64,000 nt of DNA from Flavobacterium xinjiangense (GTDB taxonomy: Bacteria; Bacteroidota; Bacteroidia; Flavobacteriales; Flavobacteriaceae), in assembly GCF_900142885.1 (NCBI RefSeq), contig NZ_FRCL01000002.1:1-64000 (forward strand), read 5' to 3'. Of the stretch, positions 54,144-64,000 are shown in pieces. Positions within the stretch are counted from its first letter, which is position 1. Each line of letters begins with the position of its first letter. Under the pieces are notes generated by a model, which was not told where the DNA came from, made no database searches, and saw only the letters and a list, made by a program, of their open reading frames with translations. Both the position numbers and the translations under genes were made by a program.

Positions 54144-55298
54144 TTGTCTCAAACAATCTCCATAACCGCCATTGCTTCTATTTCACCGTTAGGGAATACT
54201 CCAGAAGTGATTTGGCAAAATTATCTTAATCAAAATCATTGTTTTACGGAACTTGATTTAGATAGTAAAAAGACTTTTGTAGCAACTTTAGATACTAATT
54301 CTGAACAAGTTATTGCTGAATTGCGAGAATCAGATAATAAATACAAATCGTTAGATAAATCTGTTTTGTATGCTATGGCAGCTTCAAGAAAAGCGATAGA
54401 AAATGCAGGTTGGACTCAGAATGATGTGTTCGGAATCAACATTGGTTCTTCTCGCGGTGCCACTGATTTATTCGAAAAGCATTATCGCGACTATTTAGAA
54501 ACAGGGAAAGCGCATACTCTTGCTTCTCCTACAACAACTTTGGGTAATATTTCCTCTTGGGTCAGCCATGATTTGCAAAGTTCAGGTCCTGAAATCTCGC
54601 ACTCCATTACTTGTTCGACGGCTTTGCATGCTTTGCTAAACGGTGTGGCTTGGCTGCGATCCGGAATGGCTGATAAATTTCTGGTTGGTGGGAGTGAAGC
54701 ACCATTAACAGATTTTACAATTGCGCAAATGCGGGCGTTGAAAATTTATTCCAATAGTAAAGAAGATTATCCAAACCGTGCGCTTGATTTAGAAAAAAAA
54801 CAAAGCACCATGATTCTTGGTGAAGGTGCCGGAGTTTGTTGTCTCGTAATTGGGAAAAAAGAAAATGCACTAGCTTACATTGAAGGAATTGGTTATGCTA
54901 CGGAGATTTTGGAACATAATATTTCCATCTCTGCGGAAGCGACCTGTTTTCAAAAATCAATGAAAATGGCTTTACAGAATACGGATTTATCGCAAGTTGA
55001 TGTGATCGTCATGCACGCACCAGGAACGATAAAAGGCGATTTGACTGAATATAGAGCTATTGAGAAAATCTTTGGTGAAACACTTCCTTTATTGACTACG
55101 AATAAATGGAAAATCGGTCACACTTTTGGTGCTTCAGGAATACTCAGTATGGAACTGGCTATTATGATGATGCAACACAATAGGTTCATCGGAGTTCCTT
55201 TTGCGGAAGCACAATTACAGACAAAACCTATTAGAAAAGTATTGATTAATGCGGTAGGTTTTGGTGGAAACGCGGTAAGCGTACTTTTGAGTTTGTAG
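54144..55298 (+). CDS. Beta-ketoacyl synthase in the biotin operon, TTG start
   Basis: The KAS I/II-type enzyme is 384 residues from the TTG at 54144, which begins MSQTISITAIASISPLG. Another TTG at 54111 would add 11 residues; no ATG precedes the domain. The Cys-His-His triad is complete: C157 (HSITCSTALHALL), H291 (MHAPGTIKGDL) and H326 (KIGHTFGASG). LGEGAGVCCLV and INAVGFGGNAVSVLL complete the fold. It should extend acyl chains by condensation. Placed after bioA, it may help make the pimeloyl moiety; that link is inference. A short terminator follows at 55301-55317. Confidence 0.85.
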   Translation: MSQTISITAIASISPLGNTPEVIWQNYLNQNHCFTELDLDSKKTFVATLDTNSEQVIAELRESDNKYKSLDKSVLYAMAASRKAIENAGWTQNDVFGINIGSSRGATDLFEKHYRDYLETGKAHTLASPTTTLGNISSWVSHDLQSSGPEISHSITCSTALHALLNGVAWLRSGMADKFLVGGSEAPLTDFTIAQMRALKIYSNSKEDYPNRALDLEKKQSTMILGEGAGVCCLVIGKKENALAYIEGIGYATEILEHNISISAEATCFQKSMKMALQNTDLSQVDVIVMHAPGTIKGDLTEYRAIEKIFGETLPLLTTNKWKIGHTFGASGILSMELAIMMMQHNRFIGVPFAEAQLQTKPIRKVLINAVGFGGNAVSVLLSL

Positions 55299-55300
55299 TT

Positions 55301-55317
55301 AAGGCTAGGCCTTTTTT
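55301..55317. terminator. Short terminator after the ketoacyl synthase gene
   Basis: AAGGC-TAG-GCCTT (55301-55313) is followed by TTTT, between convergent genes, overlapping the recX stop. Confidence 0.7.
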
Positions 55318-55795
55318 AGTCTTCCTTTGAATTCTCCAACTCTTTGACTTTTTCAAAAACTAAATTGCTTTCAAATCCTTTGCGTAGCATATAATCACAA
55401 AATTTCTTTCTTTTCTTCATCAGATTGGTTTCTCGTATGGATGGCCAGTGGCGTTCTGCCAAAGTGTGAAAAGTTGTTGCATATTCTTCAGGGGAGATTT
55501 CCTTTAGTGCAATATTGATTAGGGTTTGTGTTATTTTTTTTGCCTTTAATTCGTTTACAATTCTGATTTTTCCCCAATTTTTGATTCTGTGTTTACCTCT
55601 GGCAAAACTACATGCAAAACGTTCTTCATTGAGAAAATTACCACTTATAAGATGTACCATTATGGAATCAATTTCTTCCGATTCCATCTTCATGCTTCGC
55701 AATTTTGTCGCTACTTCTTCATGACAGCGTTCTTGGTACGCACAAAAATGCTCAATCTTATTGATAGCATCCTTAATAGAATAAACTTCTTTCAT
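55316..55795 (-). CDS. recX: Recombination regulator RecX
   Basis: The 159-residue protein is made of RecX helical repeats: HFCAYQERCHEEVATKLRSM and LISGNFLNEERFACSFARGK, then HRIKNWGKIRIVNELKAKKI and FCDYMLRKGFESNLVFEKVK. RecX binds RecA filaments and limits recombinase activity. recA itself is not in the window. It is convergent with the biotin operon. Confidence 0.93.
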   Translation of the reverse strand: MKEVYSIKDAINKIEHFCAYQERCHEEVATKLRSMKMESEEIDSIMVHLISGNFLNEERFACSFARGKHRIKNWGKIRIVNELKAKKITQTLINIALKEISPEEYATTFHTLAERHWPSIRETNLMKKRKKFCDYMLRKGFESNLVFEKVKELENSKED

Positions 55796-56060
55796 TATTG
55801 TTTTTTAAAGTTTGAAATTTAAGAATTTATAATTTATTAACAAGGATATTGCTTTTGAAAACGATTAGAATCATCTAAAATGGTCTTTTAGTGTTAGATC
55901 TATAATGACTTGTTTTTATTTGAAAATAAGTTTGTCAAATAACTTAAAACCAGTAGTATAGCAGATATCGATGCAGGTTATCGATTTTATTGGGTGTTGA
56001 ATTTCTTTTTTATTTACTTAGAGTAACATATATAAATGATTTCCCCAAATCTATACTATT

Positions 56061-58883
56061 ATGAAAATAAAACTACTATCTACACTAGCGTTAGTGTTAG
56101 CGCAAACATTTGTTTTAGCGCAAACTACTGGAGACTACCGATCTAAAATTTCTGGCCCATGGAATAGTGTGGCAAGCTGGGAGTACTACAATGGAACTTC
56201 TTGGGTTACTCCTTTAACTACATCACCGCAAGGATATCCTGGCCAATATGCTGTCACTGCCGGAGCTGTTTTAATTCAATCAGGTCATACTATTTCAGTT
56301 GGCTTGACGGGTATTTCAACTCAATTACTGGGTACTATAACAATTACTGGTACATTATATTTTTTAGGCGATACTAGTGGGGTAGACAGTACAATTAAAA
56401 CATCTCTTATTGTCGTTACTCCGGGTGCCGGTTTAATATCAATGTTATATAAAGTTACTTTGTACGTGCCGGTCGATAATTCTGTTATTGAAACATCTAC
56501 CGCAGGAATGAATGGTGGTAATTGCAGTAATAACCAGACTATAATCTTGGGGTACACTACTCCTATAACCATTGATTGTTCAGGAAATTTAAAATTTACC
56601 TACGTAGAAGCTGATGGGGGCACCCCTAACGCAAAACCAACCTCAAACACACCAGTTTGTCAAGGGAATCCTATCAATTTATTTGGAGATTATGCTGGAC
56701 TTGGGCGTAATAATGCCGTCACGTATTTATGGACAATTGTTGATCCCAATAATGCAACTGTAACTGCTGGAGGTACAGCACAAAATCCAATTATCAATTC
56801 ACCTATAGTTGGGGTTTATAAGGCGACACTTAAATGTATATCCACGTACAGCAGTAATTCCTATACTAATTCCGAAACTATTAATATCACAGTAAACCCT
56901 ACACCTCTAAGTCCTATAATTGGAGCCATCAAACCAATTGATTGTAACTCAGCAGGAAGTGTTGTGCTCAGCGGATTGCCTACAGGGAACTGGGTAATTA
57001 ATCCCGGTAACATAGCGGGTTCGGGGGCAAGTACTACAATTACAGGTTTAGCGGTTGGCTCTTATTCCTTTACTGTTACCAATCAATTTGGATGTGTGTC
57101 GCCTGCTACATTGTTAGGAAGTATCGTGATTACTGATAAATCCTCTTCGACTTGGAATGGCAGTATTTGGTCCAATGGAATCCCCACGATTACCACTAAT
57201 GTTATTCTTGCGGGAAATTATGATACTGCTGCAAGTCCTAACGTAACAGCTTGTAGCTTAACTATTAATAATGGGTTCTCCCTTACTGTTGCAGATGGTA
57301 AATTTGTAACTATTCAAAATAACTTGACCGTTGGTACAGGAGCGACTTTAAATATAACAAATCAAGGGTCTCTTGTAATGATAAACGATGCCGGTACAGT
57401 TACCAATAACGGAACCATGAAAGTAAACAAGACCACAACTCCTTTTGAAAAGTGGGATTATACGTATTGGTCAAGTCCTATGACAACGACGCCAATCTCT
57501 TATACTGCAGGTACAACATTTGCAAACTGGCGATCCGATCATGCCTATTATTTTAATCCGGCAAATTTTTTGGATGTCAATGATGATGGTTTTGATGACA
57601 ATCATGATGATTGGATGGGAGCCACCAATATGGATGTTCCTGGGAAAGGTTATATTATCATGGGACCTACGTGGTTAAGTTCATATCCCGCAGTCGAATC
57701 TGTGGTTTTTACTGCCAATGTAACTGCTAATAAATTAAACAGCGGTATTATAAATACGCCAATTGCATTAACTCCGGGTGTCATTACCGATGATGATTGG
57801 AATCTAGTCGGCAATCCGTATCCTTGTGCTATTGATGCGATTAAATTCATAAATGCAAATATTACAAACATTGATGCTACCTTATATTTTTGGACACATA
57901 AAGCGAATTTAGGCGGAGAGTTAAACCTTGGTCCAGATGCTCAAAATTTTTCACAATCAGATTACGCAATGTTTAACCTAACGGGAGGCACGGCAACATC
58001 AGCAACGGTTTCTACAACAGGAAGTACTAATGCAGCTGTAAATTCAATACCACTTGGAAATATAGCTTCATGCCAAGGTTTTTTTGTTGAAGCCCAAAAT
58101 AATAATGTTAATTTAATTTTTAACAATGCTATGCGGGTTGGTTCAGCAATAGCAGCGCCAAACACGCAGTTTTTCAAAACTATGCCTGTTAAAGATAAAG
58201 CGGAAATTAAAGACCGTCTTTGGTTAAATTTAGAAAATAAGGATGGGATGTTCAGTCAACAGCTCATTGGTTATTTTGAGAATTCTACAAATGACTTCGA
58301 TAATGGCTATGACGGTCTGTTAAACGATGGAGGTAATTATATAAATTTTTATTCTTTAATAAATGACACTGCGTACAAAATTCAAGGCAGAGAATCATTT
58401 AAGGAAAATGATCAGGTGCGTTTAGGTTTTTTTAGCGCTGTAGCGGGAAATTTCAATATTGATATAGATTCGAAAGAGGGCGTATTTAGTACTAATGATA
58501 ATGAGGTCTTTATTGAAGATAAACTGTTAGGGTTAATTCATAATTTAAAAGAATCTCCATATAATTTTACAACAGAATCGGGAACTTTTGACGATCGTTT
58601 TGTATTGCGCTATACAAATAAAACGCTGGGAACTGAAAAATTCAAAAAAACAGAAAATGCAGTTGTGGTTTCAAATACAAATAAGCTGATCAATATAACA
58701 TCATCAGTTGAAATGATTGATAAAGTGGAAGTTTATGATTTATTAGGAAGATCGATATATCAAAAAACTAATGTAAGCGCTAAAGAATTCGTTATTCAGA
58801 ATTTAGTATCGAGTCATCAAGCTTTACTTATTAAAATTCTATTGAGCAATGGGCAAACTGTTAGTAATAAAATAATGTATTAG
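56061..58883 (+). CDS. T9SS type-C sorted surface protein, copy 1
   Basis: The 940-residue exported protein has a signal peptide (MKIKLLSTLALVLAQTFVLA). The N-terminal part has the W-rich pattern ISGPWNSVASWEYYNGTSW. Ig/SprB-like domains follow, including LPTGNWVINPGNIAGSGAS and SYSFTVTNQFGC. A middle domain has YWSSPMTTTPISY and NLVGNPYPCAIDAIKF. The C-terminus (VEVYDLLGRSIYQKTNV and LVSSHQALLIKILLSNG) is the type-C sorting signal. T9SS moves such proteins to the cell surface; they commonly act as adhesins. Copy 2 at 59186 is the nearest relative in the window. Confidence 0.88.
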   Translation: MKIKLLSTLALVLAQTFVLAQTTGDYRSKISGPWNSVASWEYYNGTSWVTPLTTSPQGYPGQYAVTAGAVLIQSGHTISVGLTGISTQLLGTITITGTLYFLGDTSGVDSTIKTSLIVVTPGAGLISMLYKVTLYVPVDNSVIETSTAGMNGGNCSNNQTIILGYTTPITIDCSGNLKFTYVEADGGTPNAKPTSNTPVCQGNPINLFGDYAGLGRNNAVTYLWTIVDPNNATVTAGGTAQNPIINSPIVGVYKATLKCISTYSSNSYTNSETINITVNPTPLSPIIGAIKPIDCNSAGSVVLSGLPTGNWVINPGNIAGSGASTTITGLAVGSYSFTVTNQFGCVSPATLLGSIVITDKSSSTWNGSIWSNGIPTITTNVILAGNYDTAASPNVTACSLTINNGFSLTVADGKFVTIQNNLTVGTGATLNITNQGSLVMINDAGTVTNNGTMKVNKTTTPFEKWDYTYWSSPMTTTPISYTAGTTFANWRSDHAYYFNPANFLDVNDDGFDDNHDDWMGATNMDVPGKGYIIMGPTWLSSYPAVESVVFTANVTANKLNSGIINTPIALTPGVITDDDWNLVGNPYPCAIDAIKFINANITNIDATLYFWTHKANLGGELNLGPDAQNFSQSDYAMFNLTGGTATSATVSTTGSTNAAVNSIPLGNIASCQGFFVEAQNNNVNLIFNNAMRVGSAIAAPNTQFFKTMPVKDKAEIKDRLWLNLENKDGMFSQQLIGYFENSTNDFDNGYDGLLNDGGNYINFYSLINDTAYKIQGRESFKENDQVRLGFFSAVAGNFNIDIDSKEGVFSTNDNEVFIEDKLLGLIHNLKESPYNFTTESGTFDDRFVLRYTNKTLGTEKFKKTENAVVVSNTNKLINITSSVEMIDKVEVYDLLGRSIYQKTNVSAKEFVIQNLVSSHQALLIKILLSNGQTVSNKIMY

Positions 58884-59185
58884 AGTTGCCTTTAGAATCT
58901 CATGAGTTGAATCCTAGAGCGCTTTTGTTCTTTTTATCTTTTAAAAATAAATAGTAAATTAAAACGACATCAACTTGCAATCTAACTATACTAATTTGCA
59001 TTTCAGCGACTTGTGTGTTTTTTAGTTGTTTTTTATGATCAACTTTAGTATGAAATCAAAAGTGTTTCAATTTGAGTTTAATTTAAATATGGTTTAATAA
59101 ACTTGAGATTTCTTTTTATGTTGTTGTCCGATTTATTCACAATAGATGGCAAATGCTATTTAATAATTTCCAAATCCCAAAACCT
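58884..59185. other. Spacer between T9SS paralogues, no gene seen
   Basis: The gap of 302 bases is AT-rich and has no open frame, terminator hairpin or RNA that I recognise. A TAATTTG at about 59000 is a partial match to the -7 box. Confidence 0.35.
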
Positions 59186-62100
59186 ATGATTAAGAACCTA
59201 CTTTTCTCATTTTTTTTAGTTTTTGTTCAATTTGGAATCTCTGCTCAAACTACAAATACCTACACAGGATCAAATGGTGATTGGAATACTGCTTCTAATT
59301 GGTCCTTAAATTTAGTGCCATCCGCTGCTCATGATGTTGTAATTCCGTCAGGTACAACAGTGAATATATCTGTAAATTCATTTGCTAAAACAGTTAGTAT
59401 TTCGGGGATTTTAACAATCAATGATGGTATGCGGCTAACGGTTTATAATGACTTCACTGTTAATTCAACAGGATCGTTTAAGATGCCTGTAGCCGCTGGA
59501 TATGCTATTCTTGTTGTTTATTGGAGTTATTATAACAATGGAGCAACAGATTTCTGGAAAAGTGACGTTGTTATCGGGGGTGATTTAATCAGTCCCTTAA
59601 CTTCATCTCTTCAAAAACAAGGGAATATCGTTGTTGGCGGAAATATTATTGGTTCATTTGATACTACAGGTGGCTCAGGAGCTGGACAAATATATGCAGT
59701 TAACCCCAATGCAACGGTAACAATCACACCCACATCAATTGATACTAATGTTCCTCCTGGTACTGCAGTACCGCCCGCTGAGGGTTCAACTTTGATTACC
59801 TTAGTCAATACGGTAATATATGATTCCGGTTGTTCCACTTTTTCAATTACTCAGCCAATAAATAGTTGCGCTTCCATAGGGGGAACTGCAGTCTATACTG
59901 CAATACCTAGTGTGACTCCGGACAGCTATCTTTGGGAAGAATTTTCTAATGCAACTTCAACATGGAGTACTGTAGTAGATGGTGTGAAAAATAGTGTGAA
60001 TTATTCGGGAGCAACAACTGGCACACTGACTATTTCTAATCTTACTGCAGCAATGTTTGGTTCAAGTAGTAATAGATACAGAGTTAAAATAACAAAAGGT
60101 ACTTGTACAATAAAAAGTAACTATGGGTTTTTATATTTAAATAGTGTTGGAGGTTCAGTAAGTCCCGTATCTTCTACAGTATGTTCGGGGATTAATAGTA
60201 CAGTGCTTACTTTGACTGGGCATACTGGAACTGTTGTAAACTGGGAATCCTCATTAGACAATTTTACTACCATAGGCACAACAATAGCAAATGCAACAAC
60301 TACTTTAACAGCAGTAAATTTAACATCCAATACTTCCTATAGAGCGGTAATTCAGAACGGAGCTGGTTGCTCAACTAAATCATCCGTAGCGACTTTAAAC
60401 GTTGCAAAAGCATCAACGGCTCCAACATCAATTACGGGGATACTCTCTGTTTGTAGTGGCTCCAGCACAACATTAACTGCTGTTGGTGGATTATTAGGAA
60501 CCTATGGTGCCTACGAATGGGGTACGGGTTTAACCATTGGAAGTAATGTGATTGCAGGCGCTTCAGCAGTATCGATTACTGTTACTCCAAGTAGTAGTGT
60601 ATCATATTGGGTTCGAAGAAAAGACGCTGCAACATGTGTAGCGGCTACAACTGGAGGAATATCAACAGCTGTGACGGTAAATGCTTTGCCAACTATTCCA
60701 ACTATAACAGCTAGCGGTTCAGTGAATTTTTGTGTTGGAGGATCGGTGACCTTAACCTCGAGCGCAGGGACAAGTTACTTATGGTCTACAGGAGCTACAA
60801 CAGCAAGTATCAGTCCAACAATAGCAGGGAGTTATTCTGTAAAAATTACTAATGCAAGCGGATGTTCGAGTTTGTCATCATTGGCTACTGTTGTTACAGT
60901 TAGTTCATTGCCGGTAACATCCACGTTTGCGATAACTAATATTGATTGTAATAACCCCACAGGAAGTGTTACTTTAAACAATTTGCCAACTGGTAACTGG
61001 GTAATAAATCCTGGAAATATTTCTGGTTCAGGAACAAGTTTTACAATAAACGGATTGACAGTAGCTGGGAATCCATATTTTTATACCGTAACTAATTCGA
61101 ACGGCTGCTCGTCTGCATCAACTGCATCTATATCCATTATAGATTATAATTCGGCAACAACTTGGAATGGAGTTAGTTGGACAAATGGCTTGCCGGATGT
61201 AAATAAAAAAATAATATTTTCCGGGAATTTCTCTTCCACTTCTGATTTAACGGGTTGTTCGTGCTTGGTAACAACCGGGAATGTAATCATTAATTCAACA
61301 CATACCTTGACAGTAACAAATGAGGTTACGGTTAGCGGAGGAAATTTGATATTCAAATGCGACTTAGATAGCCCTTTAAACAGCTCTGCCAGTTTAGTAC
61401 AAATAAATAATGTGAGTTCCAATAATAATGCGGGTGCCATAAAATATGAAAGAATGACAAATACTGTAATTCGTAATACCGATTATACGTATTGGTCATC
61501 GCCTGTCTATCCTCAAATATTGTCTAATTTGTCACCTAATACTCTAGCCGATAAGTATTTTTCTTACGAAGTAACAGCTAGTTCAGAAGATTGGAAACAA
61601 GAATCACCGGCTACCATCATGTCCATTGGTAAAGGTTATATCATACGAGGTCCTGAATATACTTCGCCACCGTCGCCGCCGTCACTATTTCTGGCTACAT
61701 TTAAAGGAGTGCCCAATAATGGACATTATGCAATAACAGGTATATATCAATATAAGTCATATCTGATTGGGAATCCATATCCCTCAGCTTTAAACGCAGA
61801 TAAATTTCTAATAGATAATGCTGGTGTTTTGGATGGTACTCTTTATTTCTGGACGCATAATACTAACATTGGTGTGAGTTCAGTTAATCTAGGCTCAGGT
61901 GCTTACGCTTATACTTCAGACGATTATGCTTCTTATAACTTGACAGGGGGAGTAGGAACGGATGGCGTACCATATCCAAAAGGAGGGGTTGCGGCGAGTT
62001 TTGGTGCAATACCCAATGGTGTCATTGCTGCAGGACAGGGGTTTTTTGCTTCAAGCAAAGAAACGATTACAGGTCCTAATGAAATTGTCTTCAATAATGA

Positions 62101-62848
62101 CATGCGAGTGAATGGCTCATTGGGAAATAATTCTCAGTTTTTTAAGATTGCATCAAAATCAAGTAGTTCGATCGAAAAAAATAGAATATGGCTAGGCTTT
62201 TCTAATAGCCAAGGGGCCTTTAAGCAAACTTTAGTAGGCTATGTTACAGGAGCTACAAACGATTATGATGGTAGATATGACGGAGAGACTTTTGACGGAA
62301 ATCAGTTTGTAGATTTTTATAGTCTTAATCAGGACAAAAAATTAGTTATTCAAGGAAGATCTTTACCATTTGAAGAAACAGATAACGTTCCTCTAGGCTA
62401 TAAAACTACTATTAAAGGGACTTTTGCAATCGCTATTAATCAAAAAGATGGTCTTTTTGCCAACCAAAATATATTTATTGAAGACAAGTTGTTGAATATT
62501 ATCCATAATTTAAATCAATCGTCTTATAATTTCAACACTGAATCCGGGACTTTCAATGACCGTTTTGTATTACGTTATACAAATAAAACTTTAGGAACTC
62601 CGAGTTTTGAGAAATCTGAAAATGTAGTCATGGTTTCAAATAAAAATAAACAAATATCAATTAATTCCTCAGATGAGAGAATCGATAAAGTTCAGATTTA
62701 TGATTTATTGGGAAAATCGATATATCAAAAGGGGAATATTCATGCTACTGATTTCGTTGCATCGAGCTTGGTAACAAATCATCAAGCTTTATTGATTAAA
62801 ATTACATTGCAAAATGGAGCAATTCTTACACGTAAAATTATGAACTAA
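59186..62848 (+). CDS. T9SS type-C sorted surface protein, copy 2
   Basis: The protein is 1220 residues from the ATG at 59186, which begins a signal peptide (MIKNLLFSFFLVFVQFGISA). An earlier ATG at 59153 would add 11 residues before it and is less likely. It has the GDWNTASNWSLNLVPSAAHD block, an Ig-like set with several Cys pairs, LPTGNWVINPGNISGSGTS as in copy 1, NLTGGVGTDGVPYPKGG, and the type-C C-terminus (VQIYDLLGKSIYQKGNI, ALLIKITLQNGAILTRKIMN). It extends copy 1 by further Ig-like repeats in the middle. It is probably a surface adhesin delivered by T9SS. Confidence 0.88.
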   Translation: MIKNLLFSFFLVFVQFGISAQTTNTYTGSNGDWNTASNWSLNLVPSAAHDVVIPSGTTVNISVNSFAKTVSISGILTINDGMRLTVYNDFTVNSTGSFKMPVAAGYAILVVYWSYYNNGATDFWKSDVVIGGDLISPLTSSLQKQGNIVVGGNIIGSFDTTGGSGAGQIYAVNPNATVTITPTSIDTNVPPGTAVPPAEGSTLITLVNTVIYDSGCSTFSITQPINSCASIGGTAVYTAIPSVTPDSYLWEEFSNATSTWSTVVDGVKNSVNYSGATTGTLTISNLTAAMFGSSSNRYRVKITKGTCTIKSNYGFLYLNSVGGSVSPVSSTVCSGINSTVLTLTGHTGTVVNWESSLDNFTTIGTTIANATTTLTAVNLTSNTSYRAVIQNGAGCSTKSSVATLNVAKASTAPTSITGILSVCSGSSTTLTAVGGLLGTYGAYEWGTGLTIGSNVIAGASAVSITVTPSSSVSYWVRRKDAATCVAATTGGISTAVTVNALPTIPTITASGSVNFCVGGSVTLTSSAGTSYLWSTGATTASISPTIAGSYSVKITNASGCSSLSSLATVVTVSSLPVTSTFAITNIDCNNPTGSVTLNNLPTGNWVINPGNISGSGTSFTINGLTVAGNPYFYTVTNSNGCSSASTASISIIDYNSATTWNGVSWTNGLPDVNKKIIFSGNFSSTSDLTGCSCLVTTGNVIINSTHTLTVTNEVTVSGGNLIFKCDLDSPLNSSASLVQINNVSSNNNAGAIKYERMTNTVIRNTDYTYWSSPVYPQILSNLSPNTLADKYFSYEVTASSEDWKQESPATIMSIGKGYIIRGPEYTSPPSPPSLFLATFKGVPNNGHYAITGIYQYKSYLIGNPYPSALNADKFLIDNAGVLDGTLYFWTHNTNIGVSSVNLGSGAYAYTSDDYASYNLTGGVGTDGVPYPKGGVAASFGAIPNGVIAAGQGFFASSKETITGPNEIVFNNDMRVNGSLGNNSQFFKIASKSSSSIEKNRIWLGFSNSQGAFKQTLVGYVTGATNDYDGRYDGETFDGNQFVDFYSLNQDKKLVIQGRSLPFEETDNVPLGYKTTIKGTFAIAINQKDGLFANQNIFIEDKLLNIIHNLNQSSYNFNTESGTFNDRFVLRYTNKTLGTPSFEKSENVVMVSNKNKQISINSSDERIDKVQIYDLLGKSIYQKGNIHATDFVASSLVTNHQALLIKITLQNGAILTRKIMN

Positions 62849-63078
62849 CTGAGATTATCATGACAATTTTTTATTAGGCTCCGATTGACAGAAAAGCGTA
62901 GATATTTAAATTTTAATTAACTTAATGTTTTATAAAATAGGTGTTTAACAGATAAATATGCTTGTTGTCGATTTTATTGTGTTTTTTGATATTGTTTTTT
63001 TTATTTTAAATTTTAATGTAAGTTTTTTCTCTTTGAAAAAACATATTAAAAGTAATTTAAGTATAAAAAACAAATAAT

Positions 63079-64000
63079 ATGATTAGAAAACTACTTTTTA
63101 CTCTTTTTATAGTCTTGATTCATACTTTTGGTTATGGTGCGACTAAAACGTACTCAGGTTCTGGCAATTGGAATGTTGCTGCAAATTGGTCAGGAGGAAC
63201 AATACCAGGTGGATCGGATGACGTAATAATTTCATCTGGACAGACAGTAACAGTTACGATGAATGATGTTGTAAATGCATTTGTGAATAATTTGAGTGTT
63301 TTAGGAACAGGAATATTGACTATAAATGATGGGAAGACATTAACAATTTATGGAAATGTTACTGTTGATAGTGGAGCAAGATTTAATGCTGGTACAGGGA
63401 ATAGTGACAGTGCAATAATCAAAGTTTATGGGGATTTTATAAATCAGGGTACTGCTAATTTTTGGAAAAGTACTGTTGTAATAGCAGGTAATTTGGTTAC
63501 TGCTAGTACAATTTTGCAAAATAATGGAAATATAATAGTTGGCGGAAATGTGTCCGGGGTTATCGGTGGTAGTGGTACTGGAATTGTTTATCCTGTTAAT
63601 CCGAATGCTACAGTCACAGTTACAGGAGATGCAACTGAGAAACCAGCGGGAACAATACCTACAGACTCTACTTTGTTGAGTTTTATGAATGAAGTTATTT
63701 ACGGAACTAATTGTTCTTTTACTATAACAGGAACAACTAATATTTCTGCCTGTATCGGTGCCACCGCAATATTTACAGTGACAACATCCGGAAGTTCACC
63801 TTCTTATCAGTGGGAGGTTAATATGGGTTCGGGTTGGAGTGATTTGTCAAATAACACTTTTTATTCAGGTGTGAATACTGCAAATCTTGCCGTTAACAAC
63901 ATTACCGCAGGAATGAATAATTATAAGTTTAGAGCTAGAATTACAGCAGCAGGTTGTACTGAAAAAGGGAATTATGGTTTCCTGACAGTTAGTACTTCGC
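63079..64000 (+). CDS. T9SS-type surface protein, copy 3, truncated by the window edge
   Basis: The frame is open from ATG 63079 to the end of the window (307 residues). A signal peptide (MIRKLLFTLFIVLIHTFGYG) is followed by the same W-rich block as copy 2 (GSGNWNVAANWSGGTIPGGS) and DDVIISSGQTVTVTMNDVV. A PKD/Ig-like part with CSFTITGTTNISACIG comes next. The C-terminal sorting signal, if present, is outside the window. The three genes form a tandem array with 230-300-base AT-rich spacers. Confidence 0.8.
   Translation, partial: MIRKLLFTLFIVLIHTFGYGATKTYSGSGNWNVAANWSGGTIPGGSDDVIISSGQTVTVTMNDVVNAFVNNLSVLGTGILTINDGKTLTIYGNVTVDSGARFNAGTGNSDSAIIKVYGDFINQGTANFWKSTVVIAGNLVTASTILQNNGNIIVGGNVSGVIGGSGTGIVYPVNPNATVTVTGDATEKPAGTIPTDSTLLSFMNEVIYGTNCSFTITGTTNISACIGATAIFTVTTSGSSPSYQWEVNMGSGWSDLSNNTFYSGVNTANLAVNNITAGMNNYKFRARITAAGCTEKGNYGFLTVSTS

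Overview
The window comes from a low-GC member of the Flavobacteriia, most likely Flavobacterium. The evidence is AT-rich spacers, promoters of the Bacteroidota type (TTTG about 20 bases before TAnnTTTG), weak Shine-Dalgarno sequences, several OmpA-family and T9SS-sorted surface proteins, a CarboxypepD_reg/TonB receptor, a DUF4270 lipoprotein and an OlsF-type acyltransferase. No rRNA, tRNA, CRISPR array, prophage or replication origin was seen. Most of the window is ordinary chromosomal housekeeping DNA.

Layout. 1-333: the 3' end of an IS3-family insertion sequence. 376-4778 (minus): an OmpA-family protein, a HAD hydrolase and metG. 5003-13296 (plus): a 56-residue basic protein, a DMP19-like protein, serS, a TPR protein, a DUF4286 protein, an ORF6N protein, rsmA, mgtE and proC. 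13355-19620: nhaA, a hydroxyacid dehydrogenase fused to a VOC domain, a DUF4234/DUF2752 pair, olsF and xth. 19766-28225: envelope proteins, an aldo/keto reductase, an AsmA-GT51 protein, an AraC regulator and small hypotheticals. 28464-32919 (minus): a zinc-peptidase-like protein, radA, an esterase-fold protein, panD and panC. 33028-37317 (plus): a truncated glycogen-synthase-like protein, a DUF4270 lipoprotein and glmS. 37620-41960: a TonB receptor with a GDSL lipoprotein. 42220-44082: atpD-atpC. 44133-50158 (minus): a GNAT protein, a DoxX protein, a vanadium-haloperoxidase/PAP2-like lipoprotein with two outer-membrane barrels, and a small exported protein. 50455-55298 (plus): bioF, a GxxExxY gene, bioD, bioA and a ketoacyl synthase. 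55316-55795 (minus): recX. 56061-64000 (plus): three tandem T9SS type-C surface proteins, the last running off the window.

The most interesting signal is in the spacers of the operons. Two accessory genes sit in tight operons as neat cassettes bounded by inverted repeats, with no transposase. An ORF6N gene (9533-10327) lies between the DUF4286 gene and rsmA, with 24-base ends that match at 23 of 24 positions. A GxxExxY gene (51598-52088) lies between bioF and bioD, with 38-base ends that match at 31 of 38. Each cassette fills nearly the whole distance from the upstream stop codon to the downstream start codon; the second even supplies the last sense codons and stop of bioF. The ORF6N gene also contains a 33-base near-palindrome in its reading frame, and a homologue of that palindrome lies in its own upstream spacer, with compensatory changes in the stem. 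Several other operon spacers (HAD/metG, before serS, serS/TPR, TPR/DUF4286, atpD/atpC) are filled by inverted arrays of a short iterated word without a cargo gene. These may be the empty form of the same kind of element.
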